Shown: one piece after another, positions 26,215-34,765 of the stretch
Position numbering within the stretch: the first letter of the stretch is position 1
Layout of the letters: every line of letters starts with the position of its first letter
Source of the DNA: Nakamurella sp. A5-74
Lineage (GTDB): Bacteria > Actinomycetota > Actinomycetes > Mycobacteriales > Nakamurellaceae
Reading direction: 5' to 3'
DNA: 64,000 bases
Assembly: GCF_040438885.1 (NCBI RefSeq)
Contig: NZ_CP159218.1
Coordinates: 310,001-374,000 of the forward strand
Notes under the pieces: generated by a model
Databases searched by the model: none
The model's input: the letters and a program-made list of their open reading frames with translations, nothing else
What the model was told of the DNA's origin: nothing
Program-made: the position numbers and the translations under genes

Positions 26215-27672
26215 TCAGGCACCGTCGCCGCGACGCCGCCGGGCGATGACGAAGGCTGCGCCGCCCGCGATCAGGGCAAGGACCAGGACACCGATCACCG
26301 GCCAGGGCGAGGACGACCCGGGCGCTGTCCGGGTGGCCGCCAGGTCGGGATTCGTTGCGGGACCGGGGGTTCTGCTGACTGCAAGCGTGGTACCGGAGAC
26401 ACCTCCCGATCCGGTGGAGGGTTGCACTCCGCCGCGGCTCGGGGCTCCCGAGCCGGAGTCGGCGGTGGGTCGCGACAGCGACGTGCTGTCGGAGGGGTTA
26501 CCGGAGTCGGTCGCCGAACCCGAGGGAACGACTCTGTTCGGCGACGGCGACGGCGACGGCGACGGCGCTGCGGTCGCGGAGCCGCCGGTCGGTGATGCCC
26601 TGGTCACCGCACCCGGCGAGCTCGTCATCGTCGGCGGGGCGTCGGTGTCGGGGGGATCGGCGGATGGCGGCGCGGCCGCGGTCGGATCAGCGCCACCAGC
26701 GCTGGTGTCCGGAGTCGGTCTCGGGGCGGTCGGTGTTGCACCGGGGTCGCCCGTGGCCCGGGGAGGGGTCGTGACGCGGGTCGTCGGCTGCAGAATCGTC
26801 GTCCGGGAGGTGGTGGTGGGGCGCGCAGTCGTGGGCCGGGCTGTCGAGATGAGTGCTGTCGAGGTGAGTGCCGGGGTGGGGAGCGCTGTCGTGACGCGCG
26901 GGGTGGTGGGCTGTGTCGTCGTGGGCGGTGTCGTCGTGGGTGGTGTCGTCGTCGGTGGTGTCGTCGCGGGCGGAGCCGGTCGGGTGGTGGGAGCCGGTCG
27001 GGTGGTGGGAGCCGGCGCCGTCGTCGTCGGCGGCGCGGGAGCCGCCAGGGTGGTGTCGACGCGAGGCGGCGGGTTCGTGTCGGCGGTCCTGTTCAGGGAG
27101 AACGACCAGCCCTCGAAGCCGCCCAGCCGGGCCCTGGACGAGGCAATGCCCAACGAGCTGTAGGCCCAGGAGCCGTTCTCCGACGCCTGCCAGTACGCCC
27201 AGTACGCCCGCGCCGGCGAGGTGTTGACGCACTGCTCGTGGTAGCCGCCACCGTTGACCGGGAGCGACTCGGAAGCGCTGGGGCGACCGAGGATCCGGCA
27301 GACGAACGCCGAACCGAAACGGGCGTTGCCGTCGAAGGCGATGCCTGCCGCACGCAGCGCAGCGATGCCGTTCGCGTCCGCCTGCAGACCGTGCGCGCAG
27401 CGAACGACCGTGCTGCCGCCCAGCTCCTGGAAGTCGATCACCACCGTCACCGAGGAGGTGTCGCCGGATGTGCAGCGCCCGTCGGAGAAGGAGGCGGCCA
27501 CGCGCACCTGCGGCACCGGCGAGGCGACGGCGACGGGCCCGAGCCCTGCTGAGCTTGCGAGCAGGGGAGCGATCAGCAGCACGGCAGCAGCAAGAAGTCG
27601 GAGCGCGGCTCCGGACGCCCTCCGCGCGCACCGAGGGAATGCGGGAGAACTGTTGCAGGACCCCAGTATCAC
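26215..27672 (-). CDS. Membrane-anchored secreted protein with transcobalamin-like (DUF4430-type) domain
   Basis: A 485-residue exported protein. Layout: signal peptide (1 to about 50), a globular domain at about 58-195, a 250-residue linker rich in Thr and Pro with PTTTP repeats, and a C-terminal membrane helix (WPVIGVLVLALIAGGAAFVIA) followed by basic residues. The domain has four cysteines (GRC, VVRC, FVC, EQC) and the motif 'AYWAYWQASENGSWAYSSLG...GGFEGWSF', shared with the small secreted protein at 30764-31345. I read it as the beta domain that follows the toroid in transcobalamins. GTG 27672 overlaps the upstream stop (GTGA). It would hold the cobalamin-binding module near the ECF transporter on the outer face of the membrane. 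Confidence 0.75.
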   Translation of the reverse strand: MILGSCNSSPAFPRCARRASGAALRLLAAAVLLIAPLLASSAGLGPVAVASPVPQVRVAASFSDGRCTSGDTSSVTVVIDFQELGGSTVVRCAHGLQADANGIAALRAAGIAFDGNARFGSAFVCRILGRPSASESLPVNGGGYHEQCVNTSPARAYWAYWQASENGSWAYSSLGIASSRARLGGFEGWSFSLNRTADTNPPPRVDTTLAAPAPPTTTAPAPTTRPAPTTRPAPPATTPPTTTPPTTTPPTTTQPTTPRVTTALPTPALTSTALISTARPTTARPTTTSRTTILQPTTRVTTPPRATGDPGATPTAPRPTPDTSAGGADPTAAAPPSADPPDTDAPPTMTSSPGAVTRASPTGGSATAAPSPSPSPSPNRVVPSGSATDSGNPSDSTSLSRPTADSGSGAPSRGGVQPSTGSGGVSGTTLAVSRTPGPATNPDLAATRTAPGSSSPWPVIGVLVLALIAGGAAFVIARRRRGDGA

Positions 27673-30368
27673 GACAGGTGGCCACCGGAGCGGGAGCGCG
27701 TCCGTCGTCGGCCGAGCACCAGTAGTGCTGCTCCGAACAGCACCAGCAGCCCTCCGATGATCAGCAGGGTGTGCAGCCCCTCCGACACTCCAGTGTTCGG
27801 CAGCGGGGTGCTCGCCGGGTCGACGGGCGTGGTGATCGGGGCGGGCGTCGATGATGCGATCCTGTCCGTCGCTGCAGTCGCGGCCGTGACGGTGAGCGCC
27901 ACGGCAGCGACGAAACCTCCTGCGGTGAGGACGATCTCGTGCTGTCCTGGGGCGGTCCCCGCGGGGATGCGCACCGTCAGCGAGCCGTCGCCGACAGCGT
28001 CGGTGACCAGCGTCCCGAGGAGCACCGGGGTCGAGTGCAACTCCACCCGGTGCCGGGTTCCGATGAACGCACCGGTGACGGTGACGGTCACCGAGCCGCC
28101 GGCGACGACCGTGCCGGTGCTGAGCGAGATCGATCCGGGGAACGGCGCAGCACTGCTGGTCCCCCCACCCGGGCTCGAGGTGGTCGGCGCCGTCCGAGTG
28201 GCCGAGGGCACAGCGGTGGAAAGTGCGGTGGTGGAGGGCGCAGTGGCCGACGGTGCGGTGGTGGCGGGTGCGGTGGTGGCGGGTGCGGTGGTGGCGGGTG
28301 CGGTGGTGACGGGTGCGGTGGTGGAGGATGCGGTGGTGACGGGTGCACCGGTGGACGGGGCTGTCATCGAACCGGCCGTGGTGGGAGTCGTGCTGGGGGC
28401 CGAGGACGTGGTCGTGGGCGCGCAGATCGGAGCAGCCGGCAGGGCCGGCTGAGCTGCGACGGCGGTGATCCGGTCGAGGGACGGCAGGTGGTAGGCGAAG
28501 ATCGCCTGGGTGGTGGCGCGGATCCACTGGTCCCGGTTGTCGAAGTCCGGCGTGGTGATGGGTGAGTCGAAGCCACCCTCGTTCGAGTAGGCGATCGCTC
28601 CGAGATCCTTGTCGGAGAAGCGATTGCCGGTGCCGGCGAGCGTGGCGCACTGCACCTGCAACGAGCTGACGAAGACCGTCATCCTGGCTGTTGCTCCGGG
28701 TGCGATCTGCACCCGGTCCAGTGCTTGCGCAGCGAGGCCGGTGTTGTTGGTGTTGATCCCGCCGAAGCTGGACGGCACGCCGCCGTTGGCGCCCTGGATG
28801 GACAGCAGATAGGCGCCGGCGTCCTTGATCGACGGGTCGGCGGCCGGGACGTCCGCCGCCGCCAGAGCCTGGATCGCCAGCGCCGTCCCGTCGCCGTCGA
28901 CACCCGCGCACGGATCGATGCCGTCGTAGCCGTAGGCGCCGAAGTTCTCGTCGCCGACGGTGCTGCACTGCGTGTCCTGGAGCCAGCTGACGGCCGATGC
29001 CGGGACGCCTTCGGGGGTGCGGGCCAGGGCATGCACGGCGAGCGAGTGCACGAACGGGAAGTCGGAGCTGCCGAAGCTGCCGTCCGTGTTCAGGGTGCCG
29101 CGCAGCTCGGCGATCAGGTCGCGAGGGCCGGCGGTCGACGGGAACGTGGTCGGGTCCAGGCCGGCGACCTGAAGAGCGAGTGCGGTCTTGGCGATGCGGC
29201 CGGAATTGTTCGCGGTGTCGTCCGCAGCGCCGAGGTAGTCCTCTCCTGAGCTCCGGATGCGGGTGGCCGTCGAGGTGATCAGATTGCCGCCGACGCCGGC
29301 TGCGGACAGGGCGAGCAGGGCGTCGATCGTCAGGCCGTAGTCGGGGTAGTCCACGTTCCCGAACAACCCGTTCGGAGCGTTCGCCAGCTGCTGACCGAGC
29401 CAGTGCGCCGCGGCCAACGGGCGGGCGTCGGTGGTGGTCGTGGTCGGCGGGAGGGTCGGGTCAGTGGCCGAGGTGCCGGGGGTGGTGACGGGCGACGTCG
29501 AGGTCGTGCCGGTGCTCGAGACCGATGACGCAGCAGTGGACTGCTCGATCGACGGAGCAGTGCTGGGGGCGCTGCTCGAGGTGTCGGAGGCGCTGGAGGT
29601 GTCGGGCGGGCTCGATGTGCTGGATCCGGCGGACGCACCGGAGCTCGCGGATGTGCTGCTCGTCGGTGAGCTGCTGGTCGACGGCGCCTCCGACGATCCC
29701 TCCGATGGGGGCGCCGCCGCATGGTCGCCGAGCTCGGCCAACGCGATACGTGGGGTGCGGTTCGGTGCGTCCGGCTGGATCTGGAACAGCACTGCGCTGC
29801 CGACGGGAACGGGTGCACCGTTGTCGACGCCGGTGGAGGCGTCGTTCCAGCCGGTGACCTCCGCACCGGGGAAGGTGCCGGTGTCGGTGGAGGTGAACAT
29901 GCTCCAGTAGGCGCCGCGGTAGGTCGTGCAGTCCGACGGCGACGGCAGTGCCCCGTCGATCTCGCAGACGAAGGCAGCCGACCCGAGGTCGAAGCCGGCC
30001 GCGACGAACGCGGCCCGGATGTTCGGCTGGGCGCCCGGCGCGCAGCCGATCTTCACCGGCGCTGCGGTGTCGGCGTCCGTGACCGCGAAGTCGACCACCG
30101 CGGTCACCCCGCTGCCGGGTGCGCAGGCGGCGCCCACGACGGTCGACGGGGCTGCGACGTCCGACGGGGCTGCGACATCCGACGGGGCTGCGGCGTTCGA
30201 TGGGACTGCGATGTCCGACGGGGCTGCGGCGTTCGCCGGCCCGGACGGCACGAGCAGCCCGACGATCAGCACCAGGGTGCTGAGCAGCGAGGTCAGCGGT
30301 GCACCCCAGTGCGGCGCGGCGCGGTGGCTGCCCACTCGCGGAACGGTGGGGTTGCGGACGTTGAGCAC
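27669..30368 (-). CDS. Sortase-anchored surface protein with transcobalamin-like beta domain and alpha/alpha toroid
   Basis: An 899-residue exported protein and first gene after the cobalamin riboswitch. Layout: signal peptide (to about 47), AAPSD repeats, four-cysteine beta domain (about 80-215), Ser/Thr linker, an alpha/alpha toroid of the prenyltransferase/squalene-oxidase-repeat type (about 320-635; 'GLTIDALLALSAAGVG', 'SGRIAKTALALQVAGLD', 'DGTALAIQALAAADV', 'NTGLAAQALDRV'), a Thr/Ala linker (TTAPA repeats), an Ig-like domain (about 710-800), and a sorting signal: LPNTG at 856-860, hydrophobic helix, RRRTRSR tail. Toroid plus beta domain is the plan of transcobalamin and intrinsic factor. 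Predicted role: bind cobalamins on the wall and pass them to the ECF importer. GTG start with GAAAGG upstream. Confidence 0.8.
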   Translation of the reverse strand: MLNVRNPTVPRVGSHRAAPHWGAPLTSLLSTLVLIVGLLVPSGPANAAAPSDIAVPSNAAAPSDVAAPSDVAAPSTVVGAACAPGSGVTAVVDFAVTDADTAAPVKIGCAPGAQPNIRAAFVAAGFDLGSAAFVCEIDGALPSPSDCTTYRGAYWSMFTSTDTGTFPGAEVTGWNDASTGVDNGAPVPVGSAVLFQIQPDAPNRTPRIALAELGDHAAAPPSEGSSEAPSTSSSPTSSTSASSGASAGSSTSSPPDTSSASDTSSSAPSTAPSIEQSTAASSVSSTGTTSTSPVTTPGTSATDPTLPPTTTTTDARPLAAAHWLGQQLANAPNGLFGNVDYPDYGLTIDALLALSAAGVGGNLITSTATRIRSSGEDYLGAADDTANNSGRIAKTALALQVAGLDPTTFPSTAGPRDLIAELRGTLNTDGSFGSSDFPFVHSLAVHALARTPEGVPASAVSWLQDTQCSTVGDENFGAYGYDGIDPCAGVDGDGTALAIQALAAADVPAADPSIKDAGAYLLSIQGANGGVPSSFGGINTNNTGLAAQALDRVQIAPGATARMTVFVSSLQVQCATLAGTGNRFSDKDLGAIAYSNEGGFDSPITTPDFDNRDQWIRATTQAIFAYHLPSLDRITAVAAQPALPAAPICAPTTTSSAPSTTPTTAGSMTAPSTGAPVTTASSTTAPVTTAPATTAPATTAPATTAPSATAPSTTALSTAVPSATRTAPTTSSPGGGTSSAAPFPGSISLSTGTVVAGGSVTVTVTGAFIGTRHRVELHSTPVLLGTLVTDAVGDGSLTVRIPAGTAPGQHEIVLTAGGFVAAVALTVTAATAATDRIASSTPAPITTPVDPASTPLPNTGVSEGLHTLLIIGGLLVLFGAALLVLGRRRTRSRSGGHLS

Positions 30369-30374
30369 GGGCGG

Positions 30375-30437
30375 ACCTTTCGCGGGCGGAGGCCGACTGG
30401 TCCCGCGCGCGGCTGGTCGTCGGCGGCCGCGCCCGCG
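30375..30437 (-). promoter_or_regulatory. Putative expression platform hiding the ribosome site
   Basis: On the minus strand CGCGGGCG (30437-30430) can pair with CGCCCGCG (30388-30381), which directly precedes the AAAGG ribosome site (30380-30375) of the surface protein gene. This stem would block translation, a common actinobacterial output of cobalamin riboswitches. Confidence 0.55.
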
Positions 30438-30559
30438 GAGGACGACGAAACCCCGCTGCTCACAGGCACTTCCGACGGAATCGGAAACCCGGAGGGCGGG
30501 GTCGGCACGCGCACCGACAGCCGGTGCTCGGGCCCACCCTGCGTTCCACGACAGAGAGA

Positions 30560-30700
30560 GCGAGCCCGATCCTCAGTGATCCGACTTCCACCGACTGCTC
30601 GGTGGTCACGGTTGCGGGACAGCGCCGGATTCACACCGGCTTCCCTGAGAACGGATCGGGACGTGCCCTGCTCGGGCACGGCCGAACCATACACATCTCC
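30560..30700 (-). promoter_or_regulatory. Cobalamin (B12) riboswitch
   Basis: The minus strand carries the conserved aptamer core: GGGAA at 30645-30641, the B12 box GCCGGTGTGAATCCGGCGCT at 30640-30621, and CCCGCAAC at 30618-30611, followed by the stem CCACCGAGCAGTCGGTGG (about 30605-30588) and the closing AAGTCGGATCACTG (to about 30574). Upstream, GGTTCGGCC and a GTGCCCGAGCAGGGCAC hairpin form the P2-P3 part (about 30690-30660). The outer limits are approximate. It controls the B12 capture and ECF operon, which should be shut when adenosylcobalamin is plentiful. Confidence 0.93.
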
Positions 30701-30763
30701 GGTCGTCAGCTGTCAATCCGGCATCGGAGTGCGGCCGCCGCTCAGCCTGCGCCGTGTCCGTGG

Positions 30764-31345
30764 TCAGCCGACGCGTTTCGCGGTGAATCGCGGTGCCGGG
30801 TTCGTGGAGGCGGACTTGTTCAACGAGAAGGACCAGCCCTCGAAGCCACCCAGCTTCACCTTCGCGGTGGAGGCCCCGTAGCTCGAGTACGCCCAGGCTC
30901 CGCCGTTCGTCGCCTGCCAGTACCCCCAGTAGGCCGCGGTGGGAGGGGTCCGTCCACAGCTCTCCGTGTACGGCTTCCCGCCGACGGTCAACGACTCGGT
31001 GGCAGACGGACGGTTCAGCAGCCGACAGAGGAACGCCAGGCCGTACTGCGCGGTGCCGACGGGATTGACGCCGGCGGCCTGCACCGCTGCCAGACCGGTC
31101 GAGGTCGCCGTCAGACCGCTGACGCACCTGACGACGGGAGCCGTCAGCGGGTTGTTCAGGTTCTGCACGTCGATGACCACCGTGACCTTCGTGGTGTCGG
31201 CGACCTTACAGACGCCCGCGGTCCAGGAGGTCGCGGCGAGCGCAGGCGGTGCGGTGGCAACGGTCCCGGTGAGGACGGCCGCGGCGACGCCACCACAGGT
31301 GATCAGCGCGGCCGTCATGCGACGGAGGCGAGAGGAGAGGAGCAC
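30764..31345 (-). CDS. Small secreted protein with transcobalamin-like (DUF4430-type) domain
   Basis: A 193-residue exported protein made of a signal peptide (to about 37, ending APPALAA) and one globular domain. The four cysteines (GVC, VVRC, FLC, ESC) and the 'AYWGYWQA...WAYSSYG...GGFEGWSFSLN' motif match the domain of the membrane-anchored protein at 26215-27672. It has no anchor, so it is likely released. TACCGT at 31352-31357 (minus strand) ends 6 nt before GTG 31345, giving it its own leaderless promoter upstream of the riboswitch, so it is not controlled by that switch. It may act as a free cobalamin carrier or as partner of the surface toroid. Confidence 0.75.
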   Translation of the reverse strand: MLLSSRLRRMTAALITCGGVAAAVLTGTVATAPPALAATSWTAGVCKVADTTKVTVVIDVQNLNNPLTAPVVRCVSGLTATSTGLAAVQAAGVNPVGTAQYGLAFLCRLLNRPSATESLTVGGKPYTESCGRTPPTAAYWGYWQATNGGAWAYSSYGASTAKVKLGGFEGWSFSLNKSASTNPAPRFTAKRVG

Positions 31346-31432
31346 CGGCGCACGGTACCGCAGCGGGCTGGTCCCGACGACAGGGCGTTGCGCAGCAGGC
31401 GGTCTCAGCCCAGGGTGCCGCCTCAGGTGGTC

Positions 31433-32278
31433 TCAGCTCCGACGGACCCGAGCCAGCAACGTGTCGTAGGACCCGGGAGCGGCCCTGGCGAGGATGTCGG
31501 GAATCCGTGCCGACCAGCCGATCAGCACCCGCGGCTTGCGGTGCTCGATCCCCGCGATGATCTGCGCCGCAGCGTCGTCCGGCGAGATCGTCAGCAGCTT
31601 GTCCATCCCGGCGCGCGCCCGCTCGGTGTCCGCACCGGCCAGCTTCGCCGGGATCCTGGCGGACTTCGCGACCGAGGTGGCGATGCCGCCCGGGTACACG
31701 CAGGTGACCCCGACTCCTTGTGGGGCGAGCTCCTGGCGCAGGCACTCGGTGAATCCGCGGACGGCGAACTTGCTGGTGCTGTACGCACTCTGGCCGGCGG
31801 GCGCGATGATGCCGAACACACTGGAGATGTTGACGAGGTGCGCGCCACGATGGCTCACCAACACCGGCAGCAGGTGATGGGTCAGGGTGATCACCGCGCG
31901 GAGGTTTATGTCCAGCAACCAGTGGAACTCCTCGAGCGACAGGTCCGCGAACCTCCCGCCCATGGCCACCCCGGCATTGTTGATGAGCAGGGTGGTCTCC
32001 GGGTGCTCGCTCGCGAGTGTGGCGCCGACCGCGCGGGTGGCGGCGTCGTCACCGAGATCGATCTCGACGGACTCGATCCGCAGCGCCGGCCGCGAACCGC
32101 GCAGTTCGGCGACCATCCTGGCCAACCCGTCCGCATCGCGGTCCAGCAACACCAGGTGTGATCCGCGGGCTGCGAGCTGTCGCGCGACGGCTGCCCCGAT
32201 CCCGCCGGCCGCCCCGGTGATGATCGCGGTTCCTCCGGTGAAGCGGTAGGGATTCCTGCTGCGGGACAACAACTTCAT
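31433..32278 (-). CDS. Short-chain dehydrogenase/reductase (SDR)
   Basis: A 281-residue classical SDR. Cofactor motif T-G-A-A-G-G-I-G near residue 21, 'LLINNAGVAMGG' (N-N-A-G), catalytic Ser in 'VNISSVFG', and the Y-S-T-S-K catalytic pair. An aspartate after beta-2 ('LLDRDAD') suggests NAD. ATG 32278 overlaps the stop of the monooxygenase-hydrolase gene (ATGA), so the two are translated together. A likely role is oxidation of a secondary alcohol to the ketone used by the Baeyer-Villiger enzyme, or of an alcohol released after ester cleavage. Confidence 0.88.
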   Translation of the reverse strand: MKLLSRSRNPYRFTGGTAIITGAAGGIGAAVARQLAARGSHLVLLDRDADGLARMVAELRGSRPALRIESVEIDLGDDAATRAVGATLASEHPETTLLINNAGVAMGGRFADLSLEEFHWLLDINLRAVITLTHHLLPVLVSHRGAHLVNISSVFGIIAPAGQSAYSTSKFAVRGFTECLRQELAPQGVGVTCVYPGGIATSVAKSARIPAKLAGADTERARAGMDKLLTISPDDAAAQIIAGIEHRKPRVLIGWSARIPDILARAAPGSYDTLLARVRRS

Positions 32279-34668
32279 GAAGTCTCCTGGAGCTCTGGCT
32301 GGGCACGGTGGTCAGTGAGGAAGTTCCCGACGAGTGTCGCGAACTCGTCGGCGCGCTCGATCTGCGGGAAGTGCCCGGTGTCCGGGAACAGATGGAACCG
32401 GCTGTGCGGCAGAGCCTCTCGAGCAGCCTCGAGATGCGACGGCGGAAGAATCAGATCCTTGTCACCCCACAGCACGAGGGTGGGAATGCGCAGCGGAGCC
32501 AGCCGGGCCAGCAGGTCGCGGCGCCATCCGGGACGGATCCCGCGGACGGTGCCGAGCTCGCGGAGAAGCTGGAGCATCGTGGTCGCGCTGTGCGGGCGGG
32601 ACGCCAGCGCGAGAGTCGCGTCGATCCGCTGCGGGGTGATGAACGACCGGTCACGGAAGCAGCCCCTCAGCGTGTCGATCGCGGCGGACCGGCGAGGTCG
32701 CAAGAGGAGCCGACCGAGCGGGCGGATCGCCAGGACGCGCAAGGCCACGGCGACCTCGGCCCCGAACCCTGCGGCGTCCGCCAGTACCAGCGCCCGCACC
32801 TGCTGCGGACGGTCAGCGGCGAAGCGCATCGCAACGGCGCCACCGAGGGAGTTCCCGACCAGCTGCACCGGGCCGTCGACGCCCAACTCCTCAAGCAGTG
32901 CAGCGACAGCGTCGGCCAGCCCCCGCACCGATGCCGGCCGGGGGAGCGGATCGGACCAACCGAAACCAGGCAGGTCCAGACTGATCACCTGGTACTGCCC
33001 GGACAGCCTCTCGTGCTGCTCGTCCCAGTCGTCGAGGCTGCGGCCGATGCCGTGCAGCAGCACCAGCGGCGCGCCGGTCCCGGTGACGCGGCAGCGGATC
33101 GTCCGGCCGTCGACCTCGGTCCGCCGAGTGCCGGGCCGCTGGGTGCCGACCGCGTGGCCGAACTCGACCTCGTCGTCGAGCGAGCCGTGTCGCAGCATCT
33201 TCAGGTCGCGCAGATAGTTGTGCGGCATCGTCCACGGGGCCTTGGTGCCCTGTTTCGGCAGCTTGTCGATCCCGCGCCGCACGTACCCGGAGTTGAGATC
33301 GATCAATGGGCGCAGCGCACCCTGCTCGGCCTGGGTCCGGAGCTCACTGCTCGCCCGCGGCGTCACGGTGTGGTAGCCGCGATCGCGCAGGTGGTTCAGC
33401 AGGCGGCACACGTACTCCGCCACCAGATCGGCGCGCAGCGTCCAGGACGCGTTGGTGTACCCCAGTGTCAGCGCGAAGTTCGGGACACCGGAGAGCATCA
33501 TGCCCTTGTAGGCCGGAGTGCGTGCCGCGACGACCGGCTCGCCGTCGACCACGAGTGTCATCCCGCCGAGCGCCTGGAGCGTGAGACCCGTTGCGGTGAT
33601 GGTGATGTCGGCATCCAGTCGGTCGCCGGAGCCGAGCACGACACCGGCGCCGTCGAAGTGGTCGATGGTGTCGGTGAGCACCGTTGCCCGTCCTGAACGG
33701 ATGCTCTTGAAGAAGTCGCCGTCCGGCACGAAGCACAACCGCTGGTCCCACGGCTCGTAGCGGGGAGTGAAGTGTCGATCGACGTCGAAACCCTGCGGCA
33801 GTTGGCGCTTCGCGGCCCCCTTGATTGCGGCCCGCACCTTCACCGGGCGCCGCCGGGCGAGCTGGAAGGCCAGCATGGAGATGGCGATGTGCTTCCAGCG
33901 GACGATGCTGTGCGCGAGCCGGCGCGGCACCTTGCCGTGCAACTTCTCGACCCAGGAGTCGGTGGACGGGATCCGCGCGACGTACGTGGGTGAGCGTTGG
34001 AGCATGGTGACTGATGCCCCCTGGGCGGCCAGGGCCGGGACGAGGGTCACCGCGGTGGCGCCGCTGCCGATGACGACCACGCGTTTGCCGTCGACGTCGA
34101 GATCCGCCGGCCAGTGCTGCGGGTGGACGACTGTGCCGTCGAAATCGGCGATCCCGGGCAGCTCGGGGGAGTAGCCGGCGTCGTAGGTGTAGTACCCGGC
34201 GCAGACGAACAGGAAGGAGCAACGGATGGTGATCAGTTCCGGAGCCGGGGTGTTTGCGGGTGCCGGGGTGCTGTCGGACCCGTCGGTGATCTCCGCGGTG
34301 ACTGTCCAGACGGCGGTCGCCGAGTCCCATTCGGCGCGCACGACCCGGTGCCGGTAGCGGATGTGGGATTCGACGCCGTACTCCAGCGCGGTCTCGCGGA
34401 TGTACTTGCGGATCGCGCCGCCCTGCGCGACTGCCTCGGTCCGGGCCCAGGGACGGAAGGAGTAGCCGAGGGTGAACATGTCGGAGTCGGACCGCACGCC
34501 CGGGTAGCGGAACAGGTCCCAGGTGCCTCCTGAGGCGGCGCGCGACTCCAGGATCGCGAACGTCCGGTCCGGCGACTCTCGCCGCAGGTGGCACGCGGCG
34601 CCGATGCCGGACAGGCCGGCTCCGACGATCAGCACGTCGACGTCGGCGACGTCAGGGCGGTTCGACAT
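32275..34668 (-). CDS. Baeyer-Villiger monooxygenase fused to alpha/beta hydrolase
   Basis: A 797-residue two-enzyme fusion. Residues 1 to about 485 form a flavin monooxygenase: FAD motif VGAGLSGIGAACHL at 15-28, 'ASGGTWDLFRYPGVRSDSDM', the Baeyer-Villiger fingerprint F-x-G-x-x-x-H-x-x-x-W-P in 'FDGTVVHPQHWP', and the NADPH loop VVIGSGATAVTLVPAL. The EthA-type pattern is clear. Residues about 510-795 form an alpha/beta hydrolase: oxyanion motif LLHGIG, nucleophile G-N-S-L-G-G, catalytic His in 'DTGHFPQIE'. The first half would turn ketones into esters, the second cleave them. A GGAG site lies 7 nt before ATG 34668. A TetR gene diverges from it. Confidence 0.9.
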   Translation of the reverse strand: MSNRPDVADVDVLIVGAGLSGIGAACHLRRESPDRTFAILESRAASGGTWDLFRYPGVRSDSDMFTLGYSFRPWARTEAVAQGGAIRKYIRETALEYGVESHIRYRHRVVRAEWDSATAVWTVTAEITDGSDSTPAPANTPAPELITIRCSFLFVCAGYYTYDAGYSPELPGIADFDGTVVHPQHWPADLDVDGKRVVVIGSGATAVTLVPALAAQGASVTMLQRSPTYVARIPSTDSWVEKLHGKVPRRLAHSIVRWKHIAISMLAFQLARRRPVKVRAAIKGAAKRQLPQGFDVDRHFTPRYEPWDQRLCFVPDGDFFKSIRSGRATVLTDTIDHFDGAGVVLGSGDRLDADITITATGLTLQALGGMTLVVDGEPVVAARTPAYKGMMLSGVPNFALTLGYTNASWTLRADLVAEYVCRLLNHLRDRGYHTVTPRASSELRTQAEQGALRPLIDLNSGYVRRGIDKLPKQGTKAPWTMPHNYLRDLKMLRHGSLDDEVEFGHAVGTQRPGTRRTEVDGRTIRCRVTGTGAPLVLLHGIGRSLDDWDEQHERLSGQYQVISLDLPGFGWSDPLPRPASVRGLADAVAALLEELGVDGPVQLVGNSLGGAVAMRFAADRPQQVRALVLADAAGFGAEVAVALRVLAIRPLGRLLLRPRRSAAIDTLRGCFRDRSFITPQRIDATLALASRPHSATTMLQLLRELGTVRGIRPGWRRDLLARLAPLRIPTLVLWGDKDLILPPSHLEAAREALPHSRFHLFPDTGHFPQIERADEFATLVGNFLTDHRAQPELQETS

Positions 34669-34699
34669 CCGGGGCTCCGATGCTCGCAGGGGACCCAGA

Positions 34700-34740
34700 C
34701 TATCAACAGCCTGTCGATTCGTTCAACACGGTGTTGATAG
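34700..34740. promoter_or_regulatory. TetR (EthR-like) operator region
   Basis: CTATCAACA (34700-34708) and TGTTGATAG (34732-34740) form an outer inverted repeat, and TCAACAC-G-GTGTTGA (34723-34737) is a perfect inner palindrome. The GTTGATAG half resembles the mycobacterial EthR operator. It lies in the 97-bp gap between the divergent monooxygenase and TetR genes, just ahead of the TetR -10 box. Confidence 0.75.
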
Positions 34741-34765
34741 CGCTCGGGCTGGATACAGTCCGGAG

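Noticed and set aside
26870..27060. Tandem DNA repeats in the B12 locus as a regulatory array
   Set aside because: They encode PTTTP-type linker residues in frame in the membrane-anchored protein; the similar tract at 28240-28350 encodes TTAPA. Coding low complexity explains both.
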